A stretch of DNA of 64,000 nucleotides. It comes from an uncultured Bacteroidales bacterium (GTDB lineage: Bacteria; Bacteroidota; Bacteroidia; Bacteroidales; CAIWKO01). This document shows positions 35,328 to 44,375 of the stretch, one piece after another. The notes below the pieces were generated by a model. The model saw nothing but the letters and a program-made list of their open reading frames with translations. It ran no database searches and was not told the DNA's origin. The position numbers and the translations under genes are program-made. Positions within the stretch are counted from its first letter, which is position 1. Each line of letters begins with the position of its first letter. The DNA is taken from assembly GCA_903913285.1 (NCBI GenBank), contig CAIWKO010000054.1, positions 22,253 through 86,252 of the forward strand. The letters are read 5' to 3'.

Positions 35328-36155
35328 ATGATATACGAAGACGGTAAAAAGAATATAAAAATTGTAGCTGATTCGATCGAAATTGGCAAGAATGTTCATT
35401 TAGGAAATAATATTTCTGTTGCGCTGAAAGGCAAATTCAGCGTGGGCGATTTTAGCTATCTGGGTAATGATATTCATATCCGGGGCAATAATGTTGCTAT
35501 CGGCAAACATTTATTTCATTCGTCCGGCTTGCGTATCGGTGGCGGCGGTCGTCAACATCCCAATGCAAATATCACAATAGGCGACAGATGTACCATTCAC
35601 AATAACTTTATTAACGTATGCGAACCGGTGATTCTGGGTGATGATGTCGGTTTATCTCCCGAAACCTCATTTCTCACTCATGGCTATTGGATGTCTGTTC
35701 TCGATGGTTTTCCGGCTATGTTCTCGGGAATTAAAATCGGGAATGGAGTTATTATTGGCTACAGAAGTCTGATCATGATGGGTGTGAGCATTGCCGATTA
35801 TTCGGTTATAGGGGCTCAAAGCGTTGTGACCAAAACGATCAGTCAAAAAGGTGTGTATGCTGGTTCACCGGCAAAGTTCATTAAAGAGATCATTCCGTTA
35901 ACTCCGGACCAAAAGGCACTAAAACTCCAGCAGATCATCGACAGCTATTTGCCGATTGCAAGGTATCATGACATTGTGCCGAAGATAATTATTGAATACC
36001 CGTTTGTTCAGATGAATGATTTTAAATTTAATGCAGAAACGTTTGAATATTGGGGAGACGAAAGTATTGAAACCGATGATTTGCGCGATTATATTCGTAA
36101 ATGGGGTATACGAATCTATACCGAAAGACCATTTGTGAGCAAATTCAGTTTCTGA
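35328..36155 (+). CDS. Hexapeptide-repeat acyltransferase (LbH family)
   Basis: 275 aa. The left-handed beta-helix is seen as hexapeptide repeats from about 15 to 180 (IGKNVHLGNNISVALKGKFS, VGDFSYLGNDIHI, IGKHLFHSSGLRIGG, ITIGDRCTIHNNFINV, IGNGVIIGYRSLIMMGVSI, VIGAQSVVTKTI), with the acceptor loop FLTHGYWM. Such proteins acetylate sugars or amino sugars. About 90 extra C-terminal residues have no assigned role. Confidence 0.86.
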   Translation: MIYEDGKKNIKIVADSIEIGKNVHLGNNISVALKGKFSVGDFSYLGNDIHIRGNNVAIGKHLFHSSGLRIGGGGRQHPNANITIGDRCTIHNNFINVCEPVILGDDVGLSPETSFLTHGYWMSVLDGFPAMFSGIKIGNGVIIGYRSLIMMGVSIADYSVIGAQSVVTKTISQKGVYAGSPAKFIKEIIPLTPDQKALKLQQIIDSYLPIARYHDIVPKIIIEYPFVQMNDFKFNAETFEYWGDESIETDDLRDYIRKWGIRIYTERPFVSKFSF

Positions 36156-36168
36156 TAAATAAATATTT

Positions 36169-37209
36169 ATGCAGCAACAACCAATGGTTTCTGTTATCAT
36201 TGCATGCAGAAACGAAGAAGTGTGGATCGGAAAATGTATCGAATCGATAATTAAGAATAATTATCCGAAAGATTCATTGGAGTTGTTTGTTGTCGATGGT
36301 TTAAGTACCGATAAAACTGTTGAAATTGCACAAAGTTATCAGAAGAAACACGCTTTTATCAAAATTCTGAAAAACGAGAAGAGGATATTTCCGGCAGCTG
36401 TTAATTTAGCTTACAAAAACTCTCTTGGCGAAGTAATAATAATTTTGGGAGCACATGCCGAATATTCTGAAAATTATATTGCTGATAATGTTAAAGCTCT
36501 TTTCTCTTATAAAGTTGACAATGTAGGTGGTCTGGTCGAGCAGATCTGGCCGGTTAAAAACGTTACCGGCAAAGCGATCACTATGGTTCTTTCTTCAAAA
36601 TTTGGAATTGGTGGTGCCAAATATCGTACAGGTACCGACAAGCCTGTATTGGTAACAACTGTTTTCGGTGGTTGCTATCGCAGGGATGTATTTGAACGTA
36701 TCGGACTTTTTAACGAAGATTTGACCAGTTCATCTGATATTGATTTCAATACAAGGCTAAAGAAAATTGGAGGAAAAACACTTCTGATTCCTGATATAAA
36801 GGTGTATTATCACTATGCAGAAACCAATTTCGCTAAATTCATCAAAAACAATTTCCGAAACGGTTTCTGGACCATCAACCCTTTAAAATTTGTCGATCAC
36901 ATTCCGGTTACTATCCGTCATCTGATCCCTTTGATCTTTGTTTCTGGAATTATTGGTGCGCTCTTGATGTCAATTCTCTCCGTTTATTTTCTCTGGATAC
37001 TATTGGCAGTTATGAGTATCTATTTGCTTGCCTCATTCTCCTTTTCTTTCAGATATATTAAGATCGGACTTCGCTATGTGTTTTTGTTGCCTTTCTTCTT
37101 TTTTTCCTTGCATTTTTCTTATGGTTTGGGTTCATTTGTTGCAATGATAAAAGTTTTGTTCAGCAAAAACTTTTATAAGATCAGGTTCTCAAAAAAACAA
37201 ATCGGATGA
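36169..37209 (+). CDS. Glycosyltransferase family 2 with C-terminal membrane helices (ExoA-like)
   Basis: 346 aa. PMVSVIIACRNEEVWIGKCI and LFVVDGLSTDKTVEIA are the GT2 start; LGAHAEYSENYI and TTVFGGCYRRDVFERIGLFN with SSDIDFNTRLKKIGG complete the catalytic domain. Two to three hydrophobic segments at 260-330 anchor it. The layout matches succinoglycan ExoA-type enzymes. It adds a sugar to the lipid-linked repeat unit. Confidence 0.88.
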   Translation: MQQQPMVSVIIACRNEEVWIGKCIESIIKNNYPKDSLELFVVDGLSTDKTVEIAQSYQKKHAFIKILKNEKRIFPAAVNLAYKNSLGEVIIILGAHAEYSENYIADNVKALFSYKVDNVGGLVEQIWPVKNVTGKAITMVLSSKFGIGGAKYRTGTDKPVLVTTVFGGCYRRDVFERIGLFNEDLTSSSDIDFNTRLKKIGGKTLLIPDIKVYYHYAETNFAKFIKNNFRNGFWTINPLKFVDHIPVTIRHLIPLIFVSGIIGALLMSILSVYFLWILLAVMSIYLLASFSFSFRYIKIGLRYVFLLPFFFFSLHFSYGLGSFVAMIKVLFSKNFYKIRFSKKQIG

Positions 37210-37234
37210 CAGGAACTTATAACATCTTTTTAAT

Positions 37235-37825
37235 ATGAAGCGGATCTTCGATTTATTCTTTAGCCATCTGGCACTGTTGATATTTTTACCATTCTTTCTG
37301 GTAATAGCCTTGATCATAAAGCTACACGATTTCGGCCCTGTTTTTTATAAAGCACCAAGAGTTGGCTTGAACGGGAAACTATTCAAGATGTATAAATTCA
37401 GAACAATGGTTGTGAACGCCGATCAGATAGGTGGGTCTTCTACCACTAGTTCTGATTCTCGTATCACTGGTATTGGTTGTTTTTTGCGCAAATATAAACT
37501 CGATGAATTGCCGCAGTTAATCAATGTTTTTATCGGTAACATGAGTATTGTGGGTCCCAGACCTGAAGTAAAACATTTTACCGATTTGTTTACCGAAGAA
37601 GAAAAAGCAATTTTGTCTGTGAAACCCGGTATTACGGATTTTGCATCCGTTTGGAATTCCGATGAAGGAACAATTCTTGAAGGAGCAGAAGATCCCGATA
37701 AAGCATACATGGAACTGATATGGCCCGAAAAGAAGCGGCTGCAGTTGAAATACGTTCGCGAGCATTCTTTTTGGGTGGATATTAAAATTGTTTTTTTAAC
37801 TTTGCAGGCTGTTGTAAGAAATTAA
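37235..37825 (+). CDS. Initiating sugar-phosphate transferase (WbaP/PglC family)
   Basis: 196 aa with one N-terminal membrane segment ([20 protein letters not shown]) followed by [41 protein letters not shown], and [11 protein letters not shown]. The short form matches PglC-type enzymes with the membrane-inserted Pro-Arg block. It transfers a sugar-phosphate to undecaprenyl phosphate and starts each repeat unit. It lies near the end of the cluster rather than at the start. Confidence 0.94.
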   Translation: MKRIFDLFFSHLALLIFLPFFLVIALIIKLHDFGPVFYKAPRVGLNGKLFKMYKFRTMVVNADQIGGSSTTSSDSRITGIGCFLRKYKLDELPQLINVFIGNMSIVGPRPEVKHFTDLFTEEEKAILSVKPGITDFASVWNSDEGTILEGAEDPDKAYMELIWPEKKRLQLKYVREHSFWVDIKIVFLTLQAVVRN

Positions 37826-37851
37826 CTCCAAACTCAAGCCGCTTTTATTTG

Positions 37852-38829
37852 ATGACGTATTCCAAAGATTTTTTAGAAAAGCTATACCGGATGATGCTTC
37901 GCATCAGAATGTGTGAAGAAAGCCTTGTCGATCCGATATTAAAAGGAGAGATACGTTGTCCTGTTCATCTGTATTCGGGTCAGGAAGCTGTTGCCACAGG
38001 TATTGGGGCTGCTCTTGAACAAAAAGACTTTATTTTCGGTAACCATCGTTCCCACGGTCATTATCTGGCTAAAGGCGGCGATATGGCTGCCATGGTTGCT
38101 GAGATTTACGGAAAGGAAACCGGCTGTTCAAGAGGCAGAGGCGGCTCCATGCATCTGATCGCACCCGAAAATGGTGTGATGGGAATAGTACCAATAGTTT
38201 CAGGAACTATTTCGCTCGCTTTGGGAGCTGCTTTATCCATTAAAATTAAAAAAGAAGATAAGGTTACCGTGAGCTTTTTCGGCGACGGTGCCACCGGCGA
38301 AGGTGTTTTGTATGAATCTCTGAATTTTGCAGCACTCAAAAAACTACCTATCATCTTTGCCTGCGAAAACAATTTGTATTCAACCCATTTACCCATAAAC
38401 GAAATTCGTACCAACCGTAATATTTTCAATATTGCTAATCCTTTCGAAATAGAAACCTTTAGGGTTGACGGAAACAATGTTCTGGAAGTCTACGAAACTG
38501 CGAAAAAAGCTGTGGAGCATTGCCGCAATGGTAAAGGCCCTGTATTTATTGAATTCTTAACCTATCGCTTCCGTGGTCACGTTGGTCCCGACGATAATAT
38601 TCAGGGCTCGCATACCGATATTCGCCCGAAAGAAGAGATAGAAGCCTGGTTAAAAAGAGATCCCTTGATTCTTTTCAAAGCCTACCTTACAGAAAACAAT
38701 ATTTCGACCGGTAGCGATTTAGAGTTGATTCACCAACAGGTTGAAACCGAAGTTATCGCTGCAAACGATTTTGCTAAAAACAGTCCTAAACCCGATAAAG
38801 AAGATCTTTGTAACTATGTGTTCAAATAG
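37852..38829 (+). CDS. TPP-dependent dehydrogenase E1 alpha-like subunit
   Basis: 325 aa from the ATG at 37852; the reading from 37849 would start with TTG. Family blocks: HLYSGQEAVATGIGAALEQK, GNHRSHGHYLAKGGDMAAM, RGRGGSMHLI and the TPP motif GDGATGEGVLYESLNFAAL ending in ACENN. E1 alpha subunits of the pyruvate or branched-chain complexes have this layout, but no E2 or E3 gene is present here. Overlaps the E1 beta gene by 14 bp. In this cluster it probably makes or attaches an acyl/ketol two-carbon unit on a sugar. Confidence 0.87.
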   Translation: MTYSKDFLEKLYRMMLRIRMCEESLVDPILKGEIRCPVHLYSGQEAVATGIGAALEQKDFIFGNHRSHGHYLAKGGDMAAMVAEIYGKETGCSRGRGGSMHLIAPENGVMGIVPIVSGTISLALGAALSIKIKKEDKVTVSFFGDGATGEGVLYESLNFAALKKLPIIFACENNLYSTHLPINEIRTNRNIFNIANPFEIETFRVDGNNVLEVYETAKKAVEHCRNGKGPVFIEFLTYRFRGHVGPDDNIQGSHTDIRPKEEIEAWLKRDPLILFKAYLTENNISTGSDLELIHQQVETEVIAANDFAKNSPKPDKEDLCNYVFK

Positions 38830-39799
38830 CAGAAAACTAAATTTTGGGTTAGCCATAAACGAAGCTATCCACCAAATGATGGAAGCTGACGAAAGCGTTT
38901 TTCTTATCGGTCAGGGTGTAAAGAGCCCCTGGTATGTGGGTAATACCTGCAACGGATTGGTTCAACGTTTTGGCGAAGACAGGGTTATCGATACGCCCGT
39001 TTCCGAAAATGCCATCACAGGTGCGGCTGTCGGCGCATCAATAGCAGGAATGAAAGCCATCGTGGTTCATCCCCGTGTCGATTTTGTGTTGTATGCCTTC
39101 GATCCTATCATCAATCAGGCAGCCAACTGGTATTATATGAACGGAGGCAAAGCTTCTGTTCCGGTGGTGTTCTGGCTCATCGTAAATCGTGGCGGCGAAC
39201 AGGCAGCTCAGCACTCGCAGGCTTTACATTCCATGTTTGCTCATGTGCCCGGCTTAAAGGTCGTGGCTCCTTCAACCCCTTACGATGCTAAAGGACTTCT
39301 CATTTCTTCCATATTGGACGAAAACCCTGTTGTTTTTATCGACGACCGCTGGCTTTATCGTTCGCAGGCCGAAGTTCCCGAAAAAGCATATCAGATACCG
39401 ATCGGAAAAGGGATCATCAGAAATGAAGGAAGCGCTGTTACCCTCGTTTCGTTTTCCTATATGGCTCTCGAATCGCAAAAGGCCGTTGATGAGTTGAAGC
39501 AACAAGGTATCGACGTTGAGTTCATCGACCTGAGAACCATCAAACCGCTCGATACAGAACTGATATTCGAATCGGTGAAAAAAACAGGCAAGCTTGTTAT
39601 TGCCGATGGCTCTTGGAAAACAGGGAGTGTTGCAGGAGAGATATCTGCCCTGGTTTCAGAAAATATATTTGAATATCTGAAAGCGCCTGTCAAACGGGTT
39701 TGTTTGCCCGATTTGCCTGCTCCGGCTTCTGCAAGCCTCGAGAGTGTTTATTACAAAACCAAAGACGATATTATTAAAGCTATTAAAGAAATTTTATAA
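38816..39799 (+). CDS. TPP-dependent dehydrogenase E1 beta-like subunit
   Basis: 327 aa from the ATG at 38816 (MCSNSRKLNFGLAINEAIHQ); the open frame begins earlier but would overlap E1 alpha by 89 bp. Blocks are VIDTPVSENAITGAAVGASI (catalytic Glu), ARGGEQAAQHSQ-like NRGGEQAAQHSQALHSMFAH, VAPSTPYDAKGLLISSI and EFIDLRTIKPLDTELIFESV. It pairs with the upstream alpha subunit. The pair is set in a sugar cluster directly before an aminotransferase. Confidence 0.87.
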   Translation: MCSNSRKLNFGLAINEAIHQMMEADESVFLIGQGVKSPWYVGNTCNGLVQRFGEDRVIDTPVSENAITGAAVGASIAGMKAIVVHPRVDFVLYAFDPIINQAANWYYMNGGKASVPVVFWLIVNRGGEQAAQHSQALHSMFAHVPGLKVVAPSTPYDAKGLLISSILDENPVVFIDDRWLYRSQAEVPEKAYQIPIGKGIIRNEGSAVTLVSFSYMALESQKAVDELKQQGIDVEFIDLRTIKPLDTELIFESVKKTGKLVIADGSWKTGSVAGEISALVSENIFEYLKAPVKRVCLPDLPAPASASLESVYYKTKDDIIKAIKEIL

Positions 39800-39811
39800 C
39801 TCAGAATTTTT

Positions 39812-40921
39812 ATGGAAAAAAGAAAAGTCCGCTTTGTTGATCCCGGCAAACTATACAGGATGCTCAAATCCGAACTCGATGCTGCCTATTTTGATGTGAT
39901 GGAGAAAGGCGAATTGATAAATCGCGGACATTTAAAATCGTTTGAAGAAAATCTTGCTAAATTCGTTGGCACCAAATATGCCATTGGTTTGAACAGCGGC
40001 TACGATTCCCTCCATGTTTCCATGCGGGCTGCAGGCATTGGTCCCGGCGACGAAGTTATCGTTCCTGCTCACACCTTTGTGGCAAGTTGTTCGGCTATTG
40101 TTAACGTTGGTGCAACACCAATTTTGGTGGATGTAACCCCCGATTTCAATATCGATGTAAATAAAATTAAGGAAGTGATGACTTCCCGCACCAAAGGTAT
40201 CATGCCTGTGCATTTGAGCGGCTGGATGGCCGACATGCCTGCCATTATGAAGATAGCCGATAAATACAACCTGGTGGTTATCGAAGATGCCTGCCAGAGT
40301 CTGGGTTCATCCATCAACGGAATAGGAGCAGGGGCATGGGGTTTAACCGGATGTTTTAGTTTCTATCCTTTCAAGATATTGGGCGGTTATGGCGATGGCG
40401 GTGCTATCACCACCAACAGCCTCGAAGTGGCTACTTTTGCCCGTCGCATGCGTTTCAACGGCGAAGACCGCGAAACAGGCGAATATCATGGTCACGGATT
40501 TACCTGTTTGCTCGACAATATGCAGGCTGCTTTTCTTGATGTTAAATTGCGTTACATGCCTCAATGGATCGAAAAACGTAAAGCCATTGCCAACAAATAC
40601 CGCGAAGCGCTTTCCGATCTGCCCGATCTGCTGTTGCCGCACTACGACCGTCCCGGCTTCGACCATGTATATCAGAATTATACTTTGCGTTCCAAGCAAG
40701 GCGAAGAATTCTCAAACTACCTCAAAGAACATGGTGTTGAAGTGCTCACTCAATTCCGCAAACCCTATTATAAACATAAAGCTTTGAACCTTCCCGACCG
40801 TGGTTTCACCGAAACCGAAGCCCTCAGCCGCGAAGTATGTTCCTTGCCGATGAATGTCGAAATTGACGATGTCGAACTCGATTATGTTATCAAAGTGGTC
40901 AGAAGCTTTTATGGTAAGTAA
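39812..40921 (+). CDS. DegT/DnrJ/EryC1-type sugar aminotransferase (second copy type)
   Basis: 369 aa. Blocks: SGYDSLHVSMRAAGIGPGDE, VIVPAHTFVASCSAIVNVG, VDVTPDFNIDVNKIKEVMTS, VIEDACQSLGS and FYPFKILGGYGDGGAITTNS, with the PLP-binding Lys at about 188. Distinct from the copy at 24288 (low similarity outside motifs). It ends the plus-strand polysaccharide run, 12 bp after E1 beta, so it is probably one step after that enzyme in a shared pathway. Confidence 0.92.
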   Translation: MEKRKVRFVDPGKLYRMLKSELDAAYFDVMEKGELINRGHLKSFEENLAKFVGTKYAIGLNSGYDSLHVSMRAAGIGPGDEVIVPAHTFVASCSAIVNVGATPILVDVTPDFNIDVNKIKEVMTSRTKGIMPVHLSGWMADMPAIMKIADKYNLVVIEDACQSLGSSINGIGAGAWGLTGCFSFYPFKILGGYGDGGAITTNSLEVATFARRMRFNGEDRETGEYHGHGFTCLLDNMQAAFLDVKLRYMPQWIEKRKAIANKYREALSDLPDLLLPHYDRPGFDHVYQNYTLRSKQGEEFSNYLKEHGVEVLTQFRKPYYKHKALNLPDRGFTETEALSREVCSLPMNVEIDDVELDYVIKVVRSFYGK

Positions 40922-41086
40922 GGATTTAAGTCAATGTATAAATGATTTCTTTGCGTCTTTGCGTCTTTGCGCGATTAATAAGCAGATGACATACTACATC
41001 TTTTATAGTGTAAAAACTAATTGCCTTTTAACCTAAACACCTAAACGACTATACACCTAATCACCTAAACGCCTAAACGGCTAACC
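40922..41086. repeat. Low-complexity tracts of CTTTGCGT and CCTAAAC repeats
   Basis: At about 40946-40975 TCTTTGCGTCTTTGCG repeats, and at 41030-41080 units such as ACCTAAACGCCTAAACGGC occur four to five times, ending just before the next start codon. These short phrases recur elsewhere in the window. Confidence 0.6.
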
Positions 41087-42253
41087 ATGAAACACCTCTC
41101 CTTCATCACCGAAACCTTCACCGAGTCTGTAATTCGCGAAATGACACGCGTCAGCGATGCCATGAATGGTATAAACCTCTCTCAGGGTTTTCCCGACTTC
41201 GAAAGTCCGGCTGAAATAAAACAAGCTGCCATCAGGGCCATCAATCAAAACTGGAACCAATATCCTGTCACTTTTGGCGAACCCGAGTTGCGCGAAGCCA
41301 TCAGCCGCAAAGCGCTTGCTTATAATCATATCAAATCAAACCCCGACACCGACATCACTGTTACCTGTGGCGCCACCGAAGCCATGATAGCCACCCTCAC
41401 GGCCATCATCAATCCCGGCGATGAGATCATTATATTCGAACCTTTCTACGAAAACTACGGCCCCGACGGTATACTGTCGGGTGCAAAACCCAAATACGTT
41501 AAACTCTACACTCCCGACTGGCATTTCGATTTCGACGAGCTGGCTGCTGCGTTCAACTCCAAAACCAAAGCCATCATCATCAACACCCCCAACAACCCCA
41601 CGGGCAAAGTGTTCACCCGTGCCGAATTCCAATTCATCGCTTCTTTGTGTCAGCAGTGGGATTGTTACGCCATCACCGACGAAATATACGAACACATCAT
41701 CTACGACGGCTGCCAGCACATTTCTCTGGCTTCTGTGCCCGGCATGGAAAACCGAACCATCACCATCAACTCCATTTCCAAAACCTATTCCGTCACCGGT
41801 TGGCGCGTAGGTTGGGCCATTGCCTCTGCCGATATCACCTCCCGCATCCGCAAGGTGCACGATTTTCTTACCGTGGGTGCGCCAACGCCATTTCAGCACG
41901 CTGCTGCCGAAGCTTTGGCTTTTCCCATCGAATACTACACCCAGCTTCAGCACAAATACGATACTTCGCGTACTCATCTCACCGAAACGCTTGTGAAAGC
42001 GGGTTTCAAACCTTTCAATCCCAAAGGTGCATACTACATCATCACCGATGTAAGCGAACTGTTCGATGCCATGAAAGCCGAAAGCGACATGGATTTCAGC
42101 AAAAAGCTTATTGCCCGCACCCATGTGGCAACCGTGCCCGGCTCATCTTTCTATAATGGTAATAATGTTATCACAAAACAGGTTCGTTTTGCGTTTTGCA
42201 AAAAGCCCGAAACCCTCGAGGCCGTTCGTCAGCTATTTTCTACTCTTCTCTAA
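41087..42253 (+). CDS. Class I/II PLP aminotransferase (methionine/kynurenine type)
   Basis: 388 aa. Blocks: NGINLSQGFPDFESPAEIKQ, QYPVTFGEPELREAISRK, TCGATEAMIATLTAI, NNPTGKVF and INSISKTYSVTGWRVGWAI with the PLP Lys. Resembles MtnE-like or methionine aminotransferases of the YbdL type (FPDF motif). Cytosolic. It belongs to amino-acid metabolism and is not clearly part of the sugar cluster. Its 3' end overlaps the convergent Wzz-like gene by 21 bp. Confidence 0.9.
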   Translation: MKHLSFITETFTESVIREMTRVSDAMNGINLSQGFPDFESPAEIKQAAIRAINQNWNQYPVTFGEPELREAISRKALAYNHIKSNPDTDITVTCGATEAMIATLTAIINPGDEIIIFEPFYENYGPDGILSGAKPKYVKLYTPDWHFDFDELAAAFNSKTKAIIINTPNNPTGKVFTRAEFQFIASLCQQWDCYAITDEIYEHIIYDGCQHISLASVPGMENRTITINSISKTYSVTGWRVGWAIASADITSRIRKVHDFLTVGAPTPFQHAAAEALAFPIEYYTQLQHKYDTSRTHLTETLVKAGFKPFNPKGAYYIITDVSELFDAMKAESDMDFSKKLIARTHVATVPGSSFYNGNNVITKQVRFAFCKKPETLEAVRQLFSTLL

Positions 42254-43021
42254 CTTGCGCAGCTTGCCGAACAGCTCGATAAAGAACCCTATCACCGCGC
42301 CGAACACCAAAAATATCATTCCGTATATCATGCAGCTCATCACCATGCCGAAACGCGGGCTCGAAGCTGCTGTCGATTCGCGGATGATGTCGATGCCGCT
42401 TTTGCTTTTCAGTCGTTCTTCATAATCCATCTTTTTCGAATACAGGTCAACATATTCGCGATACGAATCGTTCATCATCACCGTGCTTGAGCCGCCGCTT
42501 TTCAGTTGCATACCGTCCAGTTCTTTCAGTTTCTGGTCAATCTTTTCCAGTATTTTGGTATAGCGCAGCTTGTTGTTGTCCATAATGGTGCGCAGGTATT
42601 CAACCCCCGAAAGGTATTTGATATAATGTTTCGAAAAGTCGGCCGTGCCCGCCGTATCTCTTAGGGTGAACATCGTCAATGCATACACTTTTCCGCGCAG
42701 CGCCACCGAATCGGTTTTGGCATCGGCAATTTTGCGTGCCGTGTTTTCGTCCATATACATTTTTTGCGCCACGGCGCTATAGTTTCCCGCGTCGATGTCG
42801 TTGCTCAGCGAAACGGTGAACTGTTTGAGCAGTATATACGAAACGTCTTCCGAATATATCAGCACCTGTTTGCCGAACACGGGTTTAAAGCTTTTATATT
42901 TGTAAATGCCGCAGGCCACACCCAGCACCAAAAAAACCAGTAACAGTATCATAAACTTCTTGCAGAACAGATATATGTTCAACAAAACTTCCATGGTATC
43001 CGATTCGTTCGTTGTTTTCAT
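42233..43021 (-). CDS. Wzz-like chain-length/membrane protein
   Basis: 262 aa. Two transmembrane helices at the ends (FMILLLVFLVLGVACGIYKY and MIYGMIFLVFGAVIGFFIEL) with a periplasmic domain between; a coiled coil (LEKIDQKLKELDGMQL) lies at 170-190. The topology is that of Wzz polysaccharide co-polymerases, which set chain length. The usual G-P-x-x-P motif is replaced by SSPRFGMV. No tyrosine kinase domain and no OPX protein is nearby. It is divergent from nothing and lies after the polysaccharide cluster on the opposite strand. Confidence 0.7.
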   Translation of the reverse strand: MKTTNESDTMEVLLNIYLFCKKFMILLLVFLVLGVACGIYKYKSFKPVFGKQVLIYSEDVSYILLKQFTVSLSNDIDAGNYSAVAQKMYMDENTARKIADAKTDSVALRGKVYALTMFTLRDTAGTADFSKHYIKYLSGVEYLRTIMDNNKLRYTKILEKIDQKLKELDGMQLKSGGSSTVMMNDSYREYVDLYSKKMDYEERLKSKSGIDIIRESTAASSPRFGMVMSCMIYGMIFLVFGAVIGFFIELFGKLRKLEKSRK

Positions 43022-43126
43022 TTTAGCTTGAATTTATATGCAAATATACATTTTTTTGTGAGTTTGGCAAAGGGGAGGAGGGGAAATTCCATTCACCCAT
43101 ACTTGTTCCTTGCTCCTTTTTCTTCA

Positions 43127-43430
43127 TTTGGGCGGCCCCTTCGGGACGGGCTATCCGCTCATAGTCCTCAGGCCGTTTGCGTGCCTTTCTTTATTGTCTT
43201 TATCATAATTTCTAACAGCCATCTTCTTCTCTCAATTTCGGTCATCGGCCTTCCGGGCTATCCGCTTCTATCCCTGCCGCGGGGGCAAACATCCTTCCAA
43301 TCGTCACACTGAGCGCCCCTTTTCCGTCACACTGAGCCGATTCTCCTGCAACGCAGTGAAAGGAGAAGCGTGTCGAAGTGCGCCAATCAATCATTCAAAT
43401 CATTTAATCAGCTTAATCAATGGTTCCGAC
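43127..43430. repeat. Dispersed intergenic element, copy 1
   Basis: Three modules recur at 62899-63147 in the same order: CTATCCGCTCATAGTCCTC (43151-43169), then CCGCTTCTATCCCTGCCGCG (about 43260-43280), then AATCAGCTTAATCAATGGTT (about 43408-43427). Copy 1 also carries an insert with two CGTCACACTGAG phrases. No open reading frame. Confidence 0.75.
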
Positions 43431-43437
43431 TTTTTTC

Positions 43438-43535
43438 CCAGCCCTGTAAGGGCTGAATATTGGTAGCCGGGGGCAACGCCCCTGGTTTAATATCACCCCC
43501 ACAACTCACCAACCCCAGCGGGGTTGAACAAAATC
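43438..43535. repeat. Triple-hairpin element
   Basis: Three small perfect hairpins in succession: GCCCTGTAAGGGC, GGGGCAACGCCCC and CCCCAGCGGGG, separated by short AT-rich linkers. They lie just before the 3' end of the DUF2971 gene. Confidence 0.65.
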
Positions 43536-43555
43536 ATTCAAATCATTTAATCAAT

Positions 43556-44341
43556 TTAAATTATTTGTTTTCTATTAATCTTAAATTTGAATGGGACTTT
43601 GACGATTTCATATACATTAATTTTTTTTTGTCTTCCAATATCAATCAATGTTTCCTTATCATTTTCAGAGGTATTTAAACCTATTATTATTTCGGTAAAA
43701 AAGTTATCAAGTATTTTTATTTTTCTATCATCATCTTTAAGAATGTCGGGGAATGTAAATTTAAAGAATCTGTATTCTTTTTCGTAATGCCAATCTTTAG
43801 ATTTAACATCGATACTTTTTTTTGCTTTATATATACCATCTTTCAAAGGATTAAGGTTCGAAAATTTGTTTGAATACTTAACTTTAATTAGATGTTTAAA
43901 AAGTCCTGAACTAATAAATTTTTCATGGTTAAAACCGGTACAAAATCCCTTATGATGATTTGCATAATGCGACCACATAAGAATATTATCCCAGCGCTTA
44001 CTAAAAGGGATAACGCCTAAATAGTTATTTGATTCTTCTATAAATAGTTCTTCATGTTTTTTTTGCAATTTATCAATATTCTTTGAAAAATATTCAATCT
44101 TTTTAATTTTAATTTTATCAACATCTTCATATTCATTTTCTAATTGTTCCTTATTTTTATCTGCTACTTTGTTAATGTATTTTGATATTTTTTTTTTGCT
44201 GTTTAGTAAAGAGAAATTTGCAGGAATCTTACAATCAAAAATATCATTAAATTTACTTGGGGGTGCTAGATATAGTTCGTTTTCTAATAATAATTTTTTA
44301 TGATTATCACAAGCCCAATCTCGGTATTTATAAATGATCAT
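43556..44341 (-). CDS. DUF2971-family protein
   Basis: 261 aa, AT-rich. DUF2971 features: YKYRDWACDNHKKLLLENEL, YLAPPSKFNDIFDCKI, WDNILMWSHYANHHKGFCTG and DWHYEKEYRFFKF. The family is common in mobile and accessory islands and its activity is not established. No membrane segment. Last gene of the operon 46884-43556, 34 bp after its neighbour. Confidence 0.85.
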   Translation of the reverse strand: MIIYKYRDWACDNHKKLLLENELYLAPPSKFNDIFDCKIPANFSLLNSKKKISKYINKVADKNKEQLENEYEDVDKIKIKKIEYFSKNIDKLQKKHEELFIEESNNYLGVIPFSKRWDNILMWSHYANHHKGFCTGFNHEKFISSGLFKHLIKVKYSNKFSNLNPLKDGIYKAKKSIDVKSKDWHYEKEYRFFKFTFPDILKDDDRKIKILDNFFTEIIIGLNTSENDKETLIDIGRQKKINVYEIVKVPFKFKINRKQII

Positions 44342-44375
44342 TTTATTCGGATATAAAATAAATTATTCTTAATGA

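Noticed and set aside
41336..42124. 262-aa minus-strand open frame
   Set aside because: Shadow of the class I aminotransferase gene; no start signal, and glycine/aspartate-rich composition typical of an antisense frame.
43460..43678. 72-aa plus-strand open frame
   Set aside because: Covers the hairpin element and the antisense of the DUF2971 gene end; no features.
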